A DNA stretch of 64,000 bases, from assembly GCA_020746875.1 (NCBI GenBank), contig JAGTJL010000034.1, positions 186,001 through 250,000 on the forward strand, in the 5' to 3' direction. Position 1 is the first letter of the stretch. Every line of letters begins with the position of its first letter. A program made the translations under genes and the position numbers. A model generated the notes under the pieces. It saw nothing but the letters and a program-made list of their open reading frames with translations, made no database searches and was not told the origin of the DNA. Positions 33,886 to 46,799 of this stretch are shown here, piece by piece. This DNA is from Rhexocercosporidium sp. MPI-PUGE-AT-0058. Its lineage: Eukaryota; Ascomycota; Leotiomycetes; Helotiales.

Positions 33886-36800
33886 ATGGAAATCATGAAG
33901 CAGATGATCCGGATCCCCTCTGCCGACCTTTGGGTCATAGGAGTAACTATTTTATGCGGACTCATTCTCAATGTTTCTAGTCTGATCATCTACCGCCTTC
34001 TTTTCCATCCTCTGAGACACATTCCCGGCCCTCTCTCGGCCAGGCTGACCTACGGGTATCAAATGTACTACGATGTCTACCTTGGAGGTCTCATGCCGAG
34101 GCAACTATCAAAACTTCATCAGAAATACGGCCCTATCGTTCGCATTGCTCCAGACAGAGTACATGTCGATGACCCCGAATTCTACAAACGGTTTGCTCCT
34201 ACTTCCGAGAATCAAGATTGAACACTGTGCTAAATCCTCAGATTGTTCGGCCCGCGAGAGGACTTTATCAAGGCCAAGTACTACTACGGAAATCTCGGCA
34301 TCAGCGAATCGATTGTCACACTTCAAGATTCCAAAGCCCATCGACGACTCAGAAATTCCCTGAACCCTTTCTTCAATCCCCAAGCAGCTATCGATCAACG
34401 CCCTCTTGTATTCGACGAGATCAGGAAGTTGCTCAACACTCTCGGGGAGAAGCGTAATGGGACATCTTTGACTAACATCCAAAGGACTTTGGGGCAACTC
34501 TTTGTGAGTTCGGGTTTTGCATATCATGTTGTACGTTAAACTGATGAGCAAGGTCAACCTGACGTGCCGAACGGTATTCGGACTGCACGAGATGTCGGGC
34601 GAAGATGCTTTCACTATTTTCGATGGCATTTCGGGATGGTTTTCATCTTTCAATGTGGCCCTTGCATTTCCACTCATTCCGAAGATCGCATTGAAGTTAC
34701 CTAACTGGCTGACGACAAGGATTGTCCCAGGATATCTGTGCATCCTGCAAGTAAGATAACTTCATTCAACATATTTTGCCAGACTATAATAACTCTATTA
34801 GAACGTTCGAGTCTGCATAGCGCAATGCAAGAGCAGAATGAAGGGTTTAGGAACCTTCACTCAATACGACAATGTCTTTGACATGCTGCAAGTCTCAGAA
34901 TTTGGCGGGCACCAATTGAACGAGACGCAACTTCTACACGAAGCTATCGAGCTTCTAGCCGGCGGCGTTCTTCCGACAAATACAACAGCCTGCTATGCCG
35001 TATACTTCATCCTCACTCACCCACGCGTTTTGGAAACTTTAAAAAGGGAATTGGCTGGCCTCCCAAAGACCACACACGGGATTCCAAGCTGCGAGCTCTC
35101 AACAGATGCCCCCTATTTGGTTCATCAACCTCTGTTTCTATTCTCAATTTCGATTGCTAACTCATATTAGACAGCCATCGTCAAAGAAACGCTTCGTCTT
35201 CGCCCGGCTGCGGGGCCTGGGTTCTTACCAAGAGTTGTACCTCCGAAAGGAGCCTTCGTCAATGACACATTTATCCCGGGCGGGGTGAGACTTGAGACTG
35301 TCGCTTTTGTCTTTTAATTTTGGAGGCTAACTCACCTATCAGACCATCGTCTCCACGAGTCTCTATTCCGTCAACACAAACCCGAATATTTTTAGAGATC
35401 CCATGACTTTCAATCCCGACCGTTGGCTGAGTCCTCAATCCGAGGATGGGGAAGATTGGTTCGTCTCCTTCTCAAAGGGACCTAGGATGTGTCTTGGGAA
35501 ACAGTGAGTGCCGCCACAGAAAATTTGGAGAAATATACTTATTCTGTCGAATCTTAGTATTTCAATGCTCTCTATCTCCTCCGTATTGGCGGCAGTGTTC
35601 TCAAACTTCGAGTTGACGCTCGACGAAACTGACGACGAGACAATGGAATGGAGAGACCAAACGCTCCTAGTCAACAAATCCCACATCATGGCCTTTGTCA
35701 CCCCGATAAATCTCTCAGCCTCTCTCCAAGAGCCCGCCACCGTCGTCCTCCCCGATCTCTTCGTCAGCTGGGCCGCCACTCCCGTCAAACTGAATCCTCT
35801 CTACGCCATCGAGGCCCCTAAAGCCGAGCTCTGGTTCAAAGAGTACGTCTCCTTCCTAAAGCAAAGCCGTTCTTCCCCCTGACACATTATCAATTATCAG
35901 AACCTGCAAACACGGCGAGAAAATGCACAAGAAATATCTGAAGGCAGATTTCGGGTATTTTGCCGGGACATGGGCGCCGGATGCCGCGGCATCTGAATAC
36001 ATCACCACGATCGACTACTGCAACTGGGTTTGTTGTTCCCTCCCTCTCTACATCCCATTCGCTGACTACAGGATTCCTTAGGTCTGGGCTTTTGATGATC
36101 GTTAGTTGCATCCATTACTTTTGCTTCGATTCTCTGGTTGATGTGTTTTGGTGGATGTGAATTTTTTTATTTTGCTAATGTTGGGTTTTCATAGCGTTTG
36201 ATGAGGGAAGCATGAAATGTCGACCCGACCTCATCCAACGCGAATTCGACAATTTGATGTCTATCATGTCGGATAATCCGCGAATATTCACCCCAGAGAA
36301 TCACCCAGTGCTGTATACCTTCCAGCTGATCTGGCAGCGCATACTGAAGGTAAGTCCATCCATTGCTCCCCCTCTCCCAACCTCTTCCAAACCAATCAAA
36401 AAAAAAAAAGAAGCTTGGTACTAACTGCCGTTTTAGAGATCTACACCATGTAAGATCTTACTTGTGAAAAAATAAGAAGATTGAGATGGAGTGTATTAAC
36501 CCACACCCAGGCATCCAAAAAAGATTCCGCCAGTACCAGTACGACTACATGTCGCAAATCCTCGAGCAGTCGAATCCAGCCGTCATAGAGACGTACACCG
36601 ATCTCGACATCTTCGTTGCCGCGCACCGGGAATCCGTTGGCTCGAAGCCTCTCCTGCCGCTCATCGAGTAAATAGCCGCCCCATCAATCTCAAGTGTAAA
36701 TCAAGCGTGGCTCACAAATACTAGGTATTGTTACGGTATCGACGTGCCAGAGTTCATCTTCGACGATCCTGCGATCCAACGAATCGTCGATTTGCAGGCT

Positions 36801-37400
36801 GAGCTTATACTGCTGTACGATCCCCCTCCCCTCCTCTCATACACCCCATTAATATCAACATAAACATCAATACTAACAACGCCCTTCTCAGCGCAAACGA
36901 TGTTTACTCTTACGCGCGCGAAGCAAAGGTGCCCTCTCTTCCCTCCCTTTGCTCCTCTCTCCTCCATCCGTCCATTTCAACAATCCCTAACCCCTCCCCA
37001 CAGGTCGGCGAATTCCACAACGTCCTACACATCCTGCGCAAGTCAGGCATGACGCAACAAGAAGCCCTCGACCACGCGGGTGCCGCCACAGTAGCACGCT
37101 ATCACGAGTGGGACGCTGTTGTTCAACAAATCCCGAGTTGGGGCGAGGAGGTTGATGCCATCGTGAGACGGTTTGTGGAGATTAGTCGGATCAGCGTGAT
37201 TTCGAATTTGGATTGGAGGTTAGTCTTTTTCTTCCCTCTCTATTTTTGCGGGGGTGGAGGGGGGGGATGAAGGAGACGGAAGGGAGAGTGAAGAGGGCTA
37301 ATGTGATTGTGGCAGTTTCAAAAGTCAGCGCTATTTCGGCAAGAAGCATGAGGAGGTGAGGCGGACGAGGAGAATCAATGCTATTCCGATGCCTGTGTGA
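33886..37400 (+). CDS. cytochrome P450 - class I terpene cyclase fusion protein
   Basis: Sixteen exons: 33886-34190, 34242-34503, 34553-34750, 34802-35119, 35171-35284, 35343-35503, 35558-35842, 35901-36027, 36082-36100, 36195-36349, 36437-36449, 36511-36667, 36725-36814, 36892-36928, 37004-37218, 37316-37400. All phases close, giving 846 residues. P450 part (1 to about 505): membrane anchor, LFHPLRHIPGP, I-helix LLAGGVLPTNTT (306-317), ExxR E367-R370, NPDRW, haem loop FSKGPRMCLG with Cys 449; wording is like trichodiene-oxygenase-type fungal P450s. After a roughly ten-residue linker in the same exon (SASLQEPATVV), LPDLFVSW opens the cyclase (about 517-846). It has a metal-binding DDPFDE (D595-E600), the NSE triad NDVYSYARE (N737, S741, E745) and WSFKSQRY (R824-Y825). 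All ligands are intact. Predicted role: cyclise a prenyl diphosphate (size suggests FPP) and oxidise the hydrocarbon in one polypeptide. Exons 9 and 11 (19 and 13 nt) are the least certain. Confidence 0.88.
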
Positions 37401-40400
37401 AATGGGGATGAAGGACACGGATTTCTTTGGGTTGGGAGGCGGTATGTGCTTATAATTTTTGGTATGAGTACCCCTGGATTGTGGGTTTCGTGACGAAAGT
37501 CTCAATAGACTTCAAATTATCTATCCTTTTTCTTCTACAGAGCGCAACCTACTTCTTTATATCTACAGCCTTGACTCGGTGATCGGAATGGTCTAGTCTG
37601 AGGATATCTCAAGACCATGGTCTGGACCGGTCTTACTGGTTGGTCTGCTATAAATAGATCGAACTAGACAGGCGGATGGCGGGCGGGTGGCAGAATTTTG
37701 GAATAATATAGTTAGAACAGTTATTATCAAAATTTCTGTCCAATGAAAAGGGGCAATCGTAGTGCGCAACAACCTGCTTATGCAGTTGTCATAGAGTCTC
37801 TAACCCTAAACTTGCGGGCTCCAATAACTGCAATGTCAACGTCAACGCCTTTACACCATCTCCTGCCCCTACCCCGTCATCTGTCATGGTACAAGAGCAT
37901 GAACTACTTCTCAACCCCCTAAGGAGCACGCCGTAGAATCAGGGCGCGGATCTGCGATTGCGCGCGTATTACTTACTAATCCGAATATAATAACAAAAGT
38001 ATCGTTAAAATCGTCAAATTACGGGCTATTAAACGCACTAACTTTTATAAGTTTATAATAATTACAACTCGCGATGCACGCTTTTGAAAAAAAAAATACG
38101 GAAATGCGGGCACGACGTTACTTTAAGGAGCTATAAATTCTGTTGTTTAATTTGTAAGAACGATTAATAAAATACTAAAAGACGTTATACTTTTTATTAT
38201 AATACCGTTCTTAATAGTTGAATACGCAACTGCGCAACGTTTAATTAATCTTATATTCGCTTCTGTAGAGCCTCAAGGTATGTTACACGATAGCTTATAA
38301 TTGTAGTATAAATGTAAATCAAAGCACTGCGAGCAGTTTAAGTTAAATTAAAGTAATCAATTATTATTTTAATTACAAAAAGAATTAATAAAAACAGTTA
38401 TTCTCTTAAAGGCGGTCTATAGCAGCAGAACTTAATTAGGCCACGTGCAGTGCCAAGGGAGCAGCTGCCCGTGCCTATACGACAATTACTTTTTATATTT
38501 AATCGATTTATTAATCTTTATAATTAAGGTATTATTATTTTAGCGTATTTTATAAATCGAGAGCCCGAATTAGCGTCTCATTTACGCTTTAAACGGTTTA
38601 AGAGCATTTAAGACGGCGATTAATCTTTTAGCTTTTAAAAGCCGCTTATAAAATTTCTTATCGTATTCGTCTTTAATTATTAATAGCTAATTATTCTTAT
38701 TAAATCTTATTAAAAAATTGAATAAATCCTAAGAAATATAATAAAAAAGACGGGTAACTACTTTCTTTAATTAATAACGACTTATTACTTGCTGTATTAT
38801 AGCTACCGTATAATACTCGTATTTTAACCGAATTAAGCCTTGAATCTCGACGTTACGCGTATTTTTTATTAGGTTTTCTAAAGCTTTTTTTTAAAAAAAA
38901 ATAACTTGCGCGTAGATATTATAAGTAAACTTCGTCGACTCGTAGTTTTAAATAACGTCTGCTTAATCAAAGGCTTTAGCGGATACTCTTTTCTAACGTT
39001 AGAATATTAAAAAGCTATAATTTAAGCGAATTAAAATACGGCAAGTAATTGAAAAGCTTATATTTAAAGAAAACTAAGTTAAATTATCCTTAATACTATT
39101 ATTTGAATAACTGAGAGAGAAGAGTCTACGGAAATTCAGGTCTATATTAAGCTTTATTATATATTATTATATAATAATAAAGTAATATAGTTAACCAGAA
39201 GTCGAAAATTAGGACATAGACACTTATATCCCACTTGAGATATTCTTAGCGAGCGAGGCTATATTATAAATAAGTAGAATTTTATTAAATTTATATCTTT
39301 TATAACAGAAGGCGCTTGCTTTATTAATATCGACGGTAAAAATACTATAGACCTTTTAGCTTTCCGCTTTTTTGACATATCTTATAAACTGGTCTAAAGT
39401 TGACTAAAGAATTTAATACTTTTAGTCGCATTCTAAAGAACAATTCAGAAGGTCGTAGGAAACTTCTACTTGATTTTATTAACTAATTAAACAAAGATTC
39501 CTTTAACTCGGATAACTCTTAAAATTTCTTTGCAAGTTAAGTTTTAAAATTGTCGGCCGATCGATTTAAGATAATGTTTCCGGCCTTAGAAATCCTATTT
39601 CTAAGTGACATCTCCTTTAAGATTGCGCAAAAAGGAATTGCATATGCTATTAATTTCTATTAGCTATCGTCTTTAACATTACGCTACTATTCTTAGTTAG
39701 AGAAATTTCTGACTGAGATTATTAGCTCTGGTTAAACGATCCGACTCTTATCACTAGAAGTTGTTTAGAGCCTATCGGACTATAATATTAATATATGTAT
39801 TACTTTTGTAAGCTTTTTAAGGAAATTTCAGGGTCTTAAGGATTTATTTGTCGGTCTCCTAGGACTAATCGATACCTTAGAGCTTTAGCGTAGTATAATT
39901 TATCATTAGTCAACTTTTACTAGATTAGTTTGTTAATAAAAGACGGTGAACCTCGATGATAATTCTCTTCATTTCCAAGAAGAGATAGACTTTTTAAATC
40001 TATCACTTTTGCTAGATGACAGAGTTGAGTTAGATCGATTCGAGTCGCGTTATCCCTTTGCGGCGCTGAACTTGAAGTTTATTAGCGTAAGATATATGCC
40101 TTAATATTTAGTATAAAATTTCATATTTTAGTTAAGCTTTAGTTGATTTTCTTTCAGGAATAAGTTGACTAATAATTTTAATACTCTTGAAGAAGTCAAT
40201 TTAAACACCGTTTATTATTAGTCCAACGTTGAAGATCTTGCATATAAGGAAATCCGGTGTTAATATAAAGGGCTATAAGAGGGGATCGAGAGGAACTTTA
40301 TTCTGGGATCTAGATTCTGACGAAGACAGTTTTACCGATGAGGAACTTTTAGGCTTAGCCGGGCGTAATAGACTTCATTCATTTAGCTGGCCGGGCACCG

Positions 40401-40410
40401 GCCCAGCGCC
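37401..40410. other. 3' flank of the fusion gene grading into an AT-rich degraded block
   Basis: The first 550 bp have normal composition and no gene. From about 37960 the sequence becomes AT-rich and stop-saturated. Near 40229-40415 a 63-codon plus-strand frame (DLDSDEDSFTDEELLGLAG) has normal composition and is interrupted at 40415 by the LTR element; the same frame resumes for only a few codons at 55730. The remainder looks like RIP-mutated repeat of unknown type. Confidence 0.5.
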
Positions 40411-40415
40411 GTATC

Positions 40416-40673
40416 TGTGACAATAAGTGCACTTAGGAGCTTCTCAGCGAGTCAGGGAATCCAGGGGTTCAGAGGTAACTAAGTCATGCCGAGTCGGACT
40501 AGTACCGGAGGGGTTTCGGAGGAGCTTATATATATAAACTTATACTCCTTCCACTTCCTCTTTCTTTCTTTATCTTCTTATTTCCTTTGTATTAGACTTA
40601 TTAGCTTTCGATAGCCTCAGCTAAAGTATTATTATATACTTCTTATACCGCTCTTTTAGCTAGTATCGTTATA
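40416..40673 (+). repeat. 5' LTR of the outer Gypsy element
   Basis: 258 bp, TGTGACAATAAGTGC...ATCGTTATA. It contains a TATA-like TATATATATAAA (about 40527-40538) that would drive plus-strand transcription. Differences from the 3' LTR at 55467 are C/T and G/A transitions. Confidence 0.9.
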
Positions 40674-43600
40674 TTAAACAAGAAGATTACTTCCGCTAAA
40701 AACGGCTTTATAATACCTTATTAAAGATTTAATTATTAATATTTTAAAAAGTCAAGATTTTAGAGATTTCTTAATAATTAAAAACTAAAGTTTAATTTAA
40801 TACTTCGTAATTAATAACGCTTAAAGCAGTCTTCGCTGATTACGCTTTAAATAATCCCCTTCGCATAAAGGCCGCTATAAACAGATTTTAAAGAAGTGTT
40901 TTTATTATACTCGGAACTTTATTATTTAAATACGAAACTCTCTCCGAATTTGCCCCGAGTTAAATATTTATTTTTATTATGACTTATTATATCTTAATTA
41001 ATTATTAAAGAACTTATTAAATTAAGTCCTTTAGCTGCTACGACTTCCTTAAAGGCGCTTCTTGATTTAAAAACACCTGCTGCCTCGCCCTTTAAAACTA
41101 GTATTATTATTTAAAAGAATAAAAGCAAAGCTCGAGACGATACGAATTATAATAACTTTAACGTTTTAAAAGGATTATTTTAAGCTATTAATAATCGAAC
41201 TAAAAACTAAGTAAATAAGCAGAAAGAATTCTAATTTAGCTTTACTAGAATTAAAGTTATGCTCGTAACCTTTATTATCTTTCGGCTTAATTTAGTACGA
41301 TCTGACGATAATCTTAAAAAAGACTTTATTCTTTCCGAGCCTTCTGAATTACTTCAGAATCGCTTACGAACCCTTATTCCTCTTTTATTCCGATTAATAG
41401 AATTTAATAGAAATTCGCTAAGAAGTTATACTTCTCTTACTCTTAGAGCTTATTTAAGCTCGTTTCGATTTCTTAAGATTTAATTAATAAAGAAGATTAT
41501 TTTATTAAATAATAATTTAAATCTCTTATTTAAATAATAACATACTTTAATTTAAGACCGCTTAAAAGTTAACGCTAATTTTTATTTAATAAAAAGAGTT
41601 TATTATATTCTCGCTTAAAGATTAATTACCAAAACCGCATAATTTTACTTAGAATTTTAATACTTTTCAGAAACTTATTCTTTTAAAACCGCTAAGGAAA
41701 TAATTATATTCTTAAAATCTTATTTCTTAACCGGCTATAAAGCGAACGAGTTCTAGTCTGTTTTTTACGATTTATATATAAATCTTTATTTTAAAGAGAC
41801 TTTTACTGAGTTTAAAATAAGATTCTAGAGCGTTATTATCTAAAATAACGTCGTTAAATCGGAATAGTTCTTTTATATAATAAAAGCTCTCTTTTAAGTT
41901 ACAAGACGAAATCTCTATTATTAAGCTAATTTAAGAGAATAATTATAATAAAATAGTTTCTTATTTTATCTCGCTAAATTTAAAGAACCGCCGGAATCGT
42001 ATATTTAACTTAAATTTCATTTTAACTCGCACTCCGAATATAACCCGAAAGCCGTCCGATTTAAGTCAAATTATTTCTTTCGCTTAGACGCTTATTTAAA
42101 GAATTACTTTTGCCTATTAATCTTCTTTTACTCTATTTTAACGCTCTTTTACTTCTTAATAATAATTTATTCCTTTTTTATCGCGTTAAAACTTTATATA
42201 TTTAAGGCTTTAAACTTCTATAAGCGATAATTTAGTTAAGTATTATAATTGCGGTAAATTTAATTATTATAAGAGCGATTACTCCGAGACTCTTAAGATT
42301 TAATTCGTAAACGAGAGAATTAAGGAAGAAAGCGTAAAATTAAAAGAAAAGTAAGAAGAGTTATTAAAAGGATAAATAAAGGAAAATAAAAAAGCTTAAA
42401 GAAAGACTTTTTCTTAAATTTATATAAATATAATTTATTAAAGCTTAATTTAAACTTCTTTATAAAAAGAAAATAATTCTTAATCTCTTATATTATTAAT
42501 ATAAATAAATATAACGTTATATTCTCCGCCTTAGTAAGTATTAAAACGAACGATTACTTCTTTATAAATCGGACTTTTTCCGTACGCTTTTCGAAGGCTT
42601 TAAGAATAAAGATTCTATTTTTCTTTTATATTATCTTAATCCGTGGTTTTTAGAATTCCGTATAAAGCTACGCCTCTTATTATATACGTCTTTACTTAAT
42701 AATAAACGGCAAACGCGTATATAATTGCCCTTTTATTATATTTAATTTAAAAAACTAAAATATAATAATTAACGTTAAATAAATAAAACGCTTTCGCGTT
42801 AAACTCGATTCAATTAATAACCGTCTTATATAGCCTTTTATATACTTACGAATTCCTTGCTGGACGAAAGAATTAATTATATCGCTTTTTATTAAAGCTA
42901 AAGCAAAAACTATTAATTATTATTAATTAAATATTAACCGACGTAACTTAATTATAAATTAAATTAATCGGAGACGACGACACTGCTAATTCGCTATTAA
43001 TTATATATAAGTATTGACGTTATTAAAGAATCTCTTTAAGAAATAAAAGCTAGAAATAGCTCTAGAATCTTTATTATTAAAGCCGGTCGGAAAATTAAAA
43101 GCAAAAAAGCTTTATTTACGATTATATTATCGCCTAGAACTTATTATAATTTTGTAAAAAACTTCTTTTTTTATTTATAAAATTAGCGCAAACGTATTCT
43201 ATTTTAATATAAAAAGCAAAAATATTAAATTCTTTATAATTAATATTTATAAAATAAACCGAGTCTTATAAGAAAAATATAAAAAAAAGAATCCGAATAT
43301 CTTCTAAATCGTGGCCGAAAAGCTTCCGAAGTAATATTAACTTCTTAAAGAAGTATTTTCTAAGATAAAATTAAACGTTTTATTATTTTATTAATATTAT
43401 GATTATAAGATTTAATTAAAAGCTTTATTATTTAATTCTTATTCTCTTTTATACTATTAATTAATAAAAGAATTAAAAGTATTAAAAGAATATCTCTTAA
43501 AGAACTTTAATAAAAGGTTTATTAAAATAAGTTAAAGTCTTTTTGCTTTTCTTGTTTTTTTTATAAAGAAAAGTAATAAAAGGTTACGTTTTTATATTAA

Positions 43601-46067
43601 TTACTATCGTTTAAATGCGTTAACGCGAAAGGATTCATATTTTATACCGAGAATCGACGAGCTCTTCTCCCGCGTATTAAAAGCTAAAATATTTATTAAA
43701 CTCGATATTCAGGCCGTATTTAATCGTATTTAAATAGACCCCGAGTCGGAAAAGTATACGACTTTTTGTATTAAGTATAAGACTTATAAATATAAAGTAT
43801 TATCCTTTAGACTTTATAATAGATTAAGCACGTATTAACGTTATATAAATAACGTATTATTAGATTATTTAAACGACTTTTATATAATATATCTTAACGA
43901 TATCTTAATTTATTCGGAATCGATAGAAGAATATAAAGAATACGTTAAAATAGTTTTAAAACGGCTTATAAAAGCTAGCTTATAAGCTAATATTAAGAAG
44001 TATGAATTTTACGTTATTTATACTAAATACTTAAATTATATTATAATTATAAAAGAAATTAAAACCGATTTAAAAAAAATAAAATTATTACGGAATTAGA
44101 AATACTTAAAGATTATTATAATAACGAAGTCTTTTTTAAGTTTCTACGGTTTTTATCGATAATTTATTCATAACTTTAGACTTATCGCGAAGCCTCTTTC
44201 TACGCTTACTTAACTTACGATTCCTTAAAATTAAACGGAAGAATATAAAAAAGCTTTTAAAGAATTACGGAATTAATTATTAATTATATAAAAGATTTAT
44301 TATTTTAATCTTAACTTATTAATACGACTAAAAACCGACGCTTTCGATAAAGTAATTGCAGGCGTAATTTCTTAATAATACGCTAACAGATTATAGTATC
44401 CCTTAAGATTTTACTTTTACGTCTTAAATAATTATAAGCTTAATTAGGAAATCTATAATAAAGAACTTTATATAATTGTAGGATCGTTTTATAAGTAGCG
44501 TCTTAAACTCATATTTATTCGGACTAGATTTAAAATATATTCGGATTACCGATCCTTAAAATATTTTATAATAATAAAAGTCCTTATAAATAAGTAAACT
44601 TAATAAATAGAATTCTTATTTAATTTCAATTTTTAAATTATATATACGTTAAGCAAATAAAATCAAAAAACTAATATTTTCAGTCGAAGAAAATAAGACT
44701 TAAAAGTTTAAAAAAAAGTAAAATTAAATAGCCGATTTAAAGTCTTACTTGCGCTTAATCGCCTTAACTTTAAAATTAATACGGAATTAACGGATAAGTT
44801 TATAATTAATATTATTTCTCTTTACTTTCTTTTTTTAAAAATAAAAGACGCCGTTAACGATTCGATTTTAAAATTATTTAAAACCTTATTTAACTTTATT
44901 AAAAAGCTTTATTAAAATAATTATAAGTCTTTTATAAAAGAACGGAAGTCCTTACTTAAAGATTATATAATAACGAACGAACTCTTATACTTTAAAAGCC
45001 GTTTATATATATAAAAGAATACTCCGCTATATATTAGACTGATCCGAAAAGCTTATAATTAACCGTTTATAACGTATTTAAGTAGAAAAAAAACTTACTA
45101 GCTCCTTATTCTTAAGTATTATTAATTCAAAATAAGTTCGGATTATATTTAATATATAAGAAATTATAGAACTTATTAATACTTTTATTCTAAATAAATC
45201 AAATAATAAAAGTTCTTATACCTTTTACTTATTATATATACCTTATATAGCACTTATATATAAATTATAAAGATTTTCTAAAAAATAAATATAATTTTAA
45301 CCGAATCTTAATATTTATTAACCGCTTTAAAAAAGATTCCGTTATAATTTCTTATTATTAAAATATTAACGCTTATAATATTACTTAATTATTTATTTAA
45401 TAAATTTACCGATTTAAATATACTTCGGAGATAATTATATTTGATCGCGGCGCTTAATTTGTCTTCTTCTTTTAAAAAGAATTTTATTATATTATCGGCG
45501 TTAAGATTAAGCTTTTTATAACTTATTATAAGAAAACAAACAAATAAACGGAGATTATAAATTACTATATCGATTAAAGGCTTAAATTATTTATTACTTA
45601 TTACTAAGATAACTAGAATAAATTAATATTTTTAATCGATAAAGCTTAAATATCCTTACTTTATAAATCTATTAATATAACTCCGTATTAACTTAAATTC
45701 GGTATAAAATTATATAATAATTAAGATTAAAAAACGCTTAAAGCTATTATTTTATTAAAAAAGCTTAATTACGCCGACGTAAAAAAGCTAACTTAATATA
45801 TAAAATAAGCGTGAAAAATTATTAAAAGAAATATATAAGCCGCTTAAGACCGTATAACCCGCGTAATAAACCAGAAACAAAAGCTTATCGACTGGGAAAT
45901 CGGAAAAAAAGTCTTCTTATTAATTAAGAACTTTAAAAGCTACCGTCTTAATCGTAAGCTTATAAATTAATAAGAAAGCTTTTTCAAGATTTTGAAAAAA
46001 ATAAGCTATTCTTATAAACTAGAATTACTTATAAGCTCTTATATATATAACGTATTTATACTAGAAC

Positions 46068-46325
46068 TGTAACGATATTAGCTAAGAGAGCGATATAAGA
46101 AGTATATAATAGTACTTTAGCTGAAGCTATCGAGAGCTAATAAGTCTAATACGAAGGAAATAAGAAGATAAAGAAGGAAAGAAGAAATAAAAAGAGTATA
46201 AGTTTATATATATAAGCTCCTCCGAAATCCTTCCGGTACTAGTCCGATTCGGCATGACTTAATTACCTCTAAACCCCTGGATTCCCTGATTCGCTAAGAA
46301 GCTCTTAAGTGCACTTATCGTTATA
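46068..46325 (-). repeat. 3' LTR of the nested Gypsy element
   Basis: 258 bp, reverse orientation (reads TGTAACGATATTAGC on the plus strand). It is preceded by target copy AGAAC at 46063-46067. Confidence 0.9.
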
Positions 46326-46799
46326 TTACTCTTCTCTTAGAAAAGAAATTATCCTTAATCTTTAATTAGTCGTAGTTTGATATTATTACAGTATTAAAAG
46401 CTCTTATCCGAGGTTAAGCGAGGTTACGCGAGCGTAAGCGAAGTCTTATATAATAGTAAATAATATATTATAAGAAAGCGAGCTTTTATTTGTTTAATTA
46501 ATAAAATAAGCGTCCGAATCTAATCTATTACTTATTGTATTATACTGCTTTAGCGCTATTAATTTATTTGCTCGTATTAGCGTATATATACGTTAAACTT
46601 TCTAAAGAATTAATTCTTTTTCTTTTAATAATATATACTTCTCTATAAGTTATTCTAAATTATCGATCTGCGTTATATAATTACTAATACGTATAATTAA
46701 TTAATTAAAATAAATAAATAATAATAAATAAATAAAATCCCGTAACTTTTATAATAAAATCTGAATTCTAATTATAATAATACCTTTTCTAACCTTATT

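Noticed and set aside
34108..34743. 211-codon minus-strand ORF
   Set aside because: Antisense to exons 1-3 of the fusion gene, crossing their introns, with no recognisable sequence.
33886..37400. P450 and terpene cyclase as two separate adjacent genes
   Set aside because: Exon 7 runs through both domains without a stop, and the only Met between them lies inside the P450 fold. Phases of all later exons depend on this joined frame.
1..37400. PKS, both P450s and the cyclase forming one hybrid cluster
   Set aside because: About 27 kb separates them, filled with UTP13, transporter and carbohydrate genes plus repeats. Nothing links them functionally.
40416..46325. A Gypsy element bounded by inverted LTRs, suggesting a TIR-type or DIRS-like retroelement
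   Set aside because: The right-hand repeat belongs to a second element inserted in the opposite direction. Target duplications AGAAC and GTATC and equal reconstructed lengths give two normal LTR elements.
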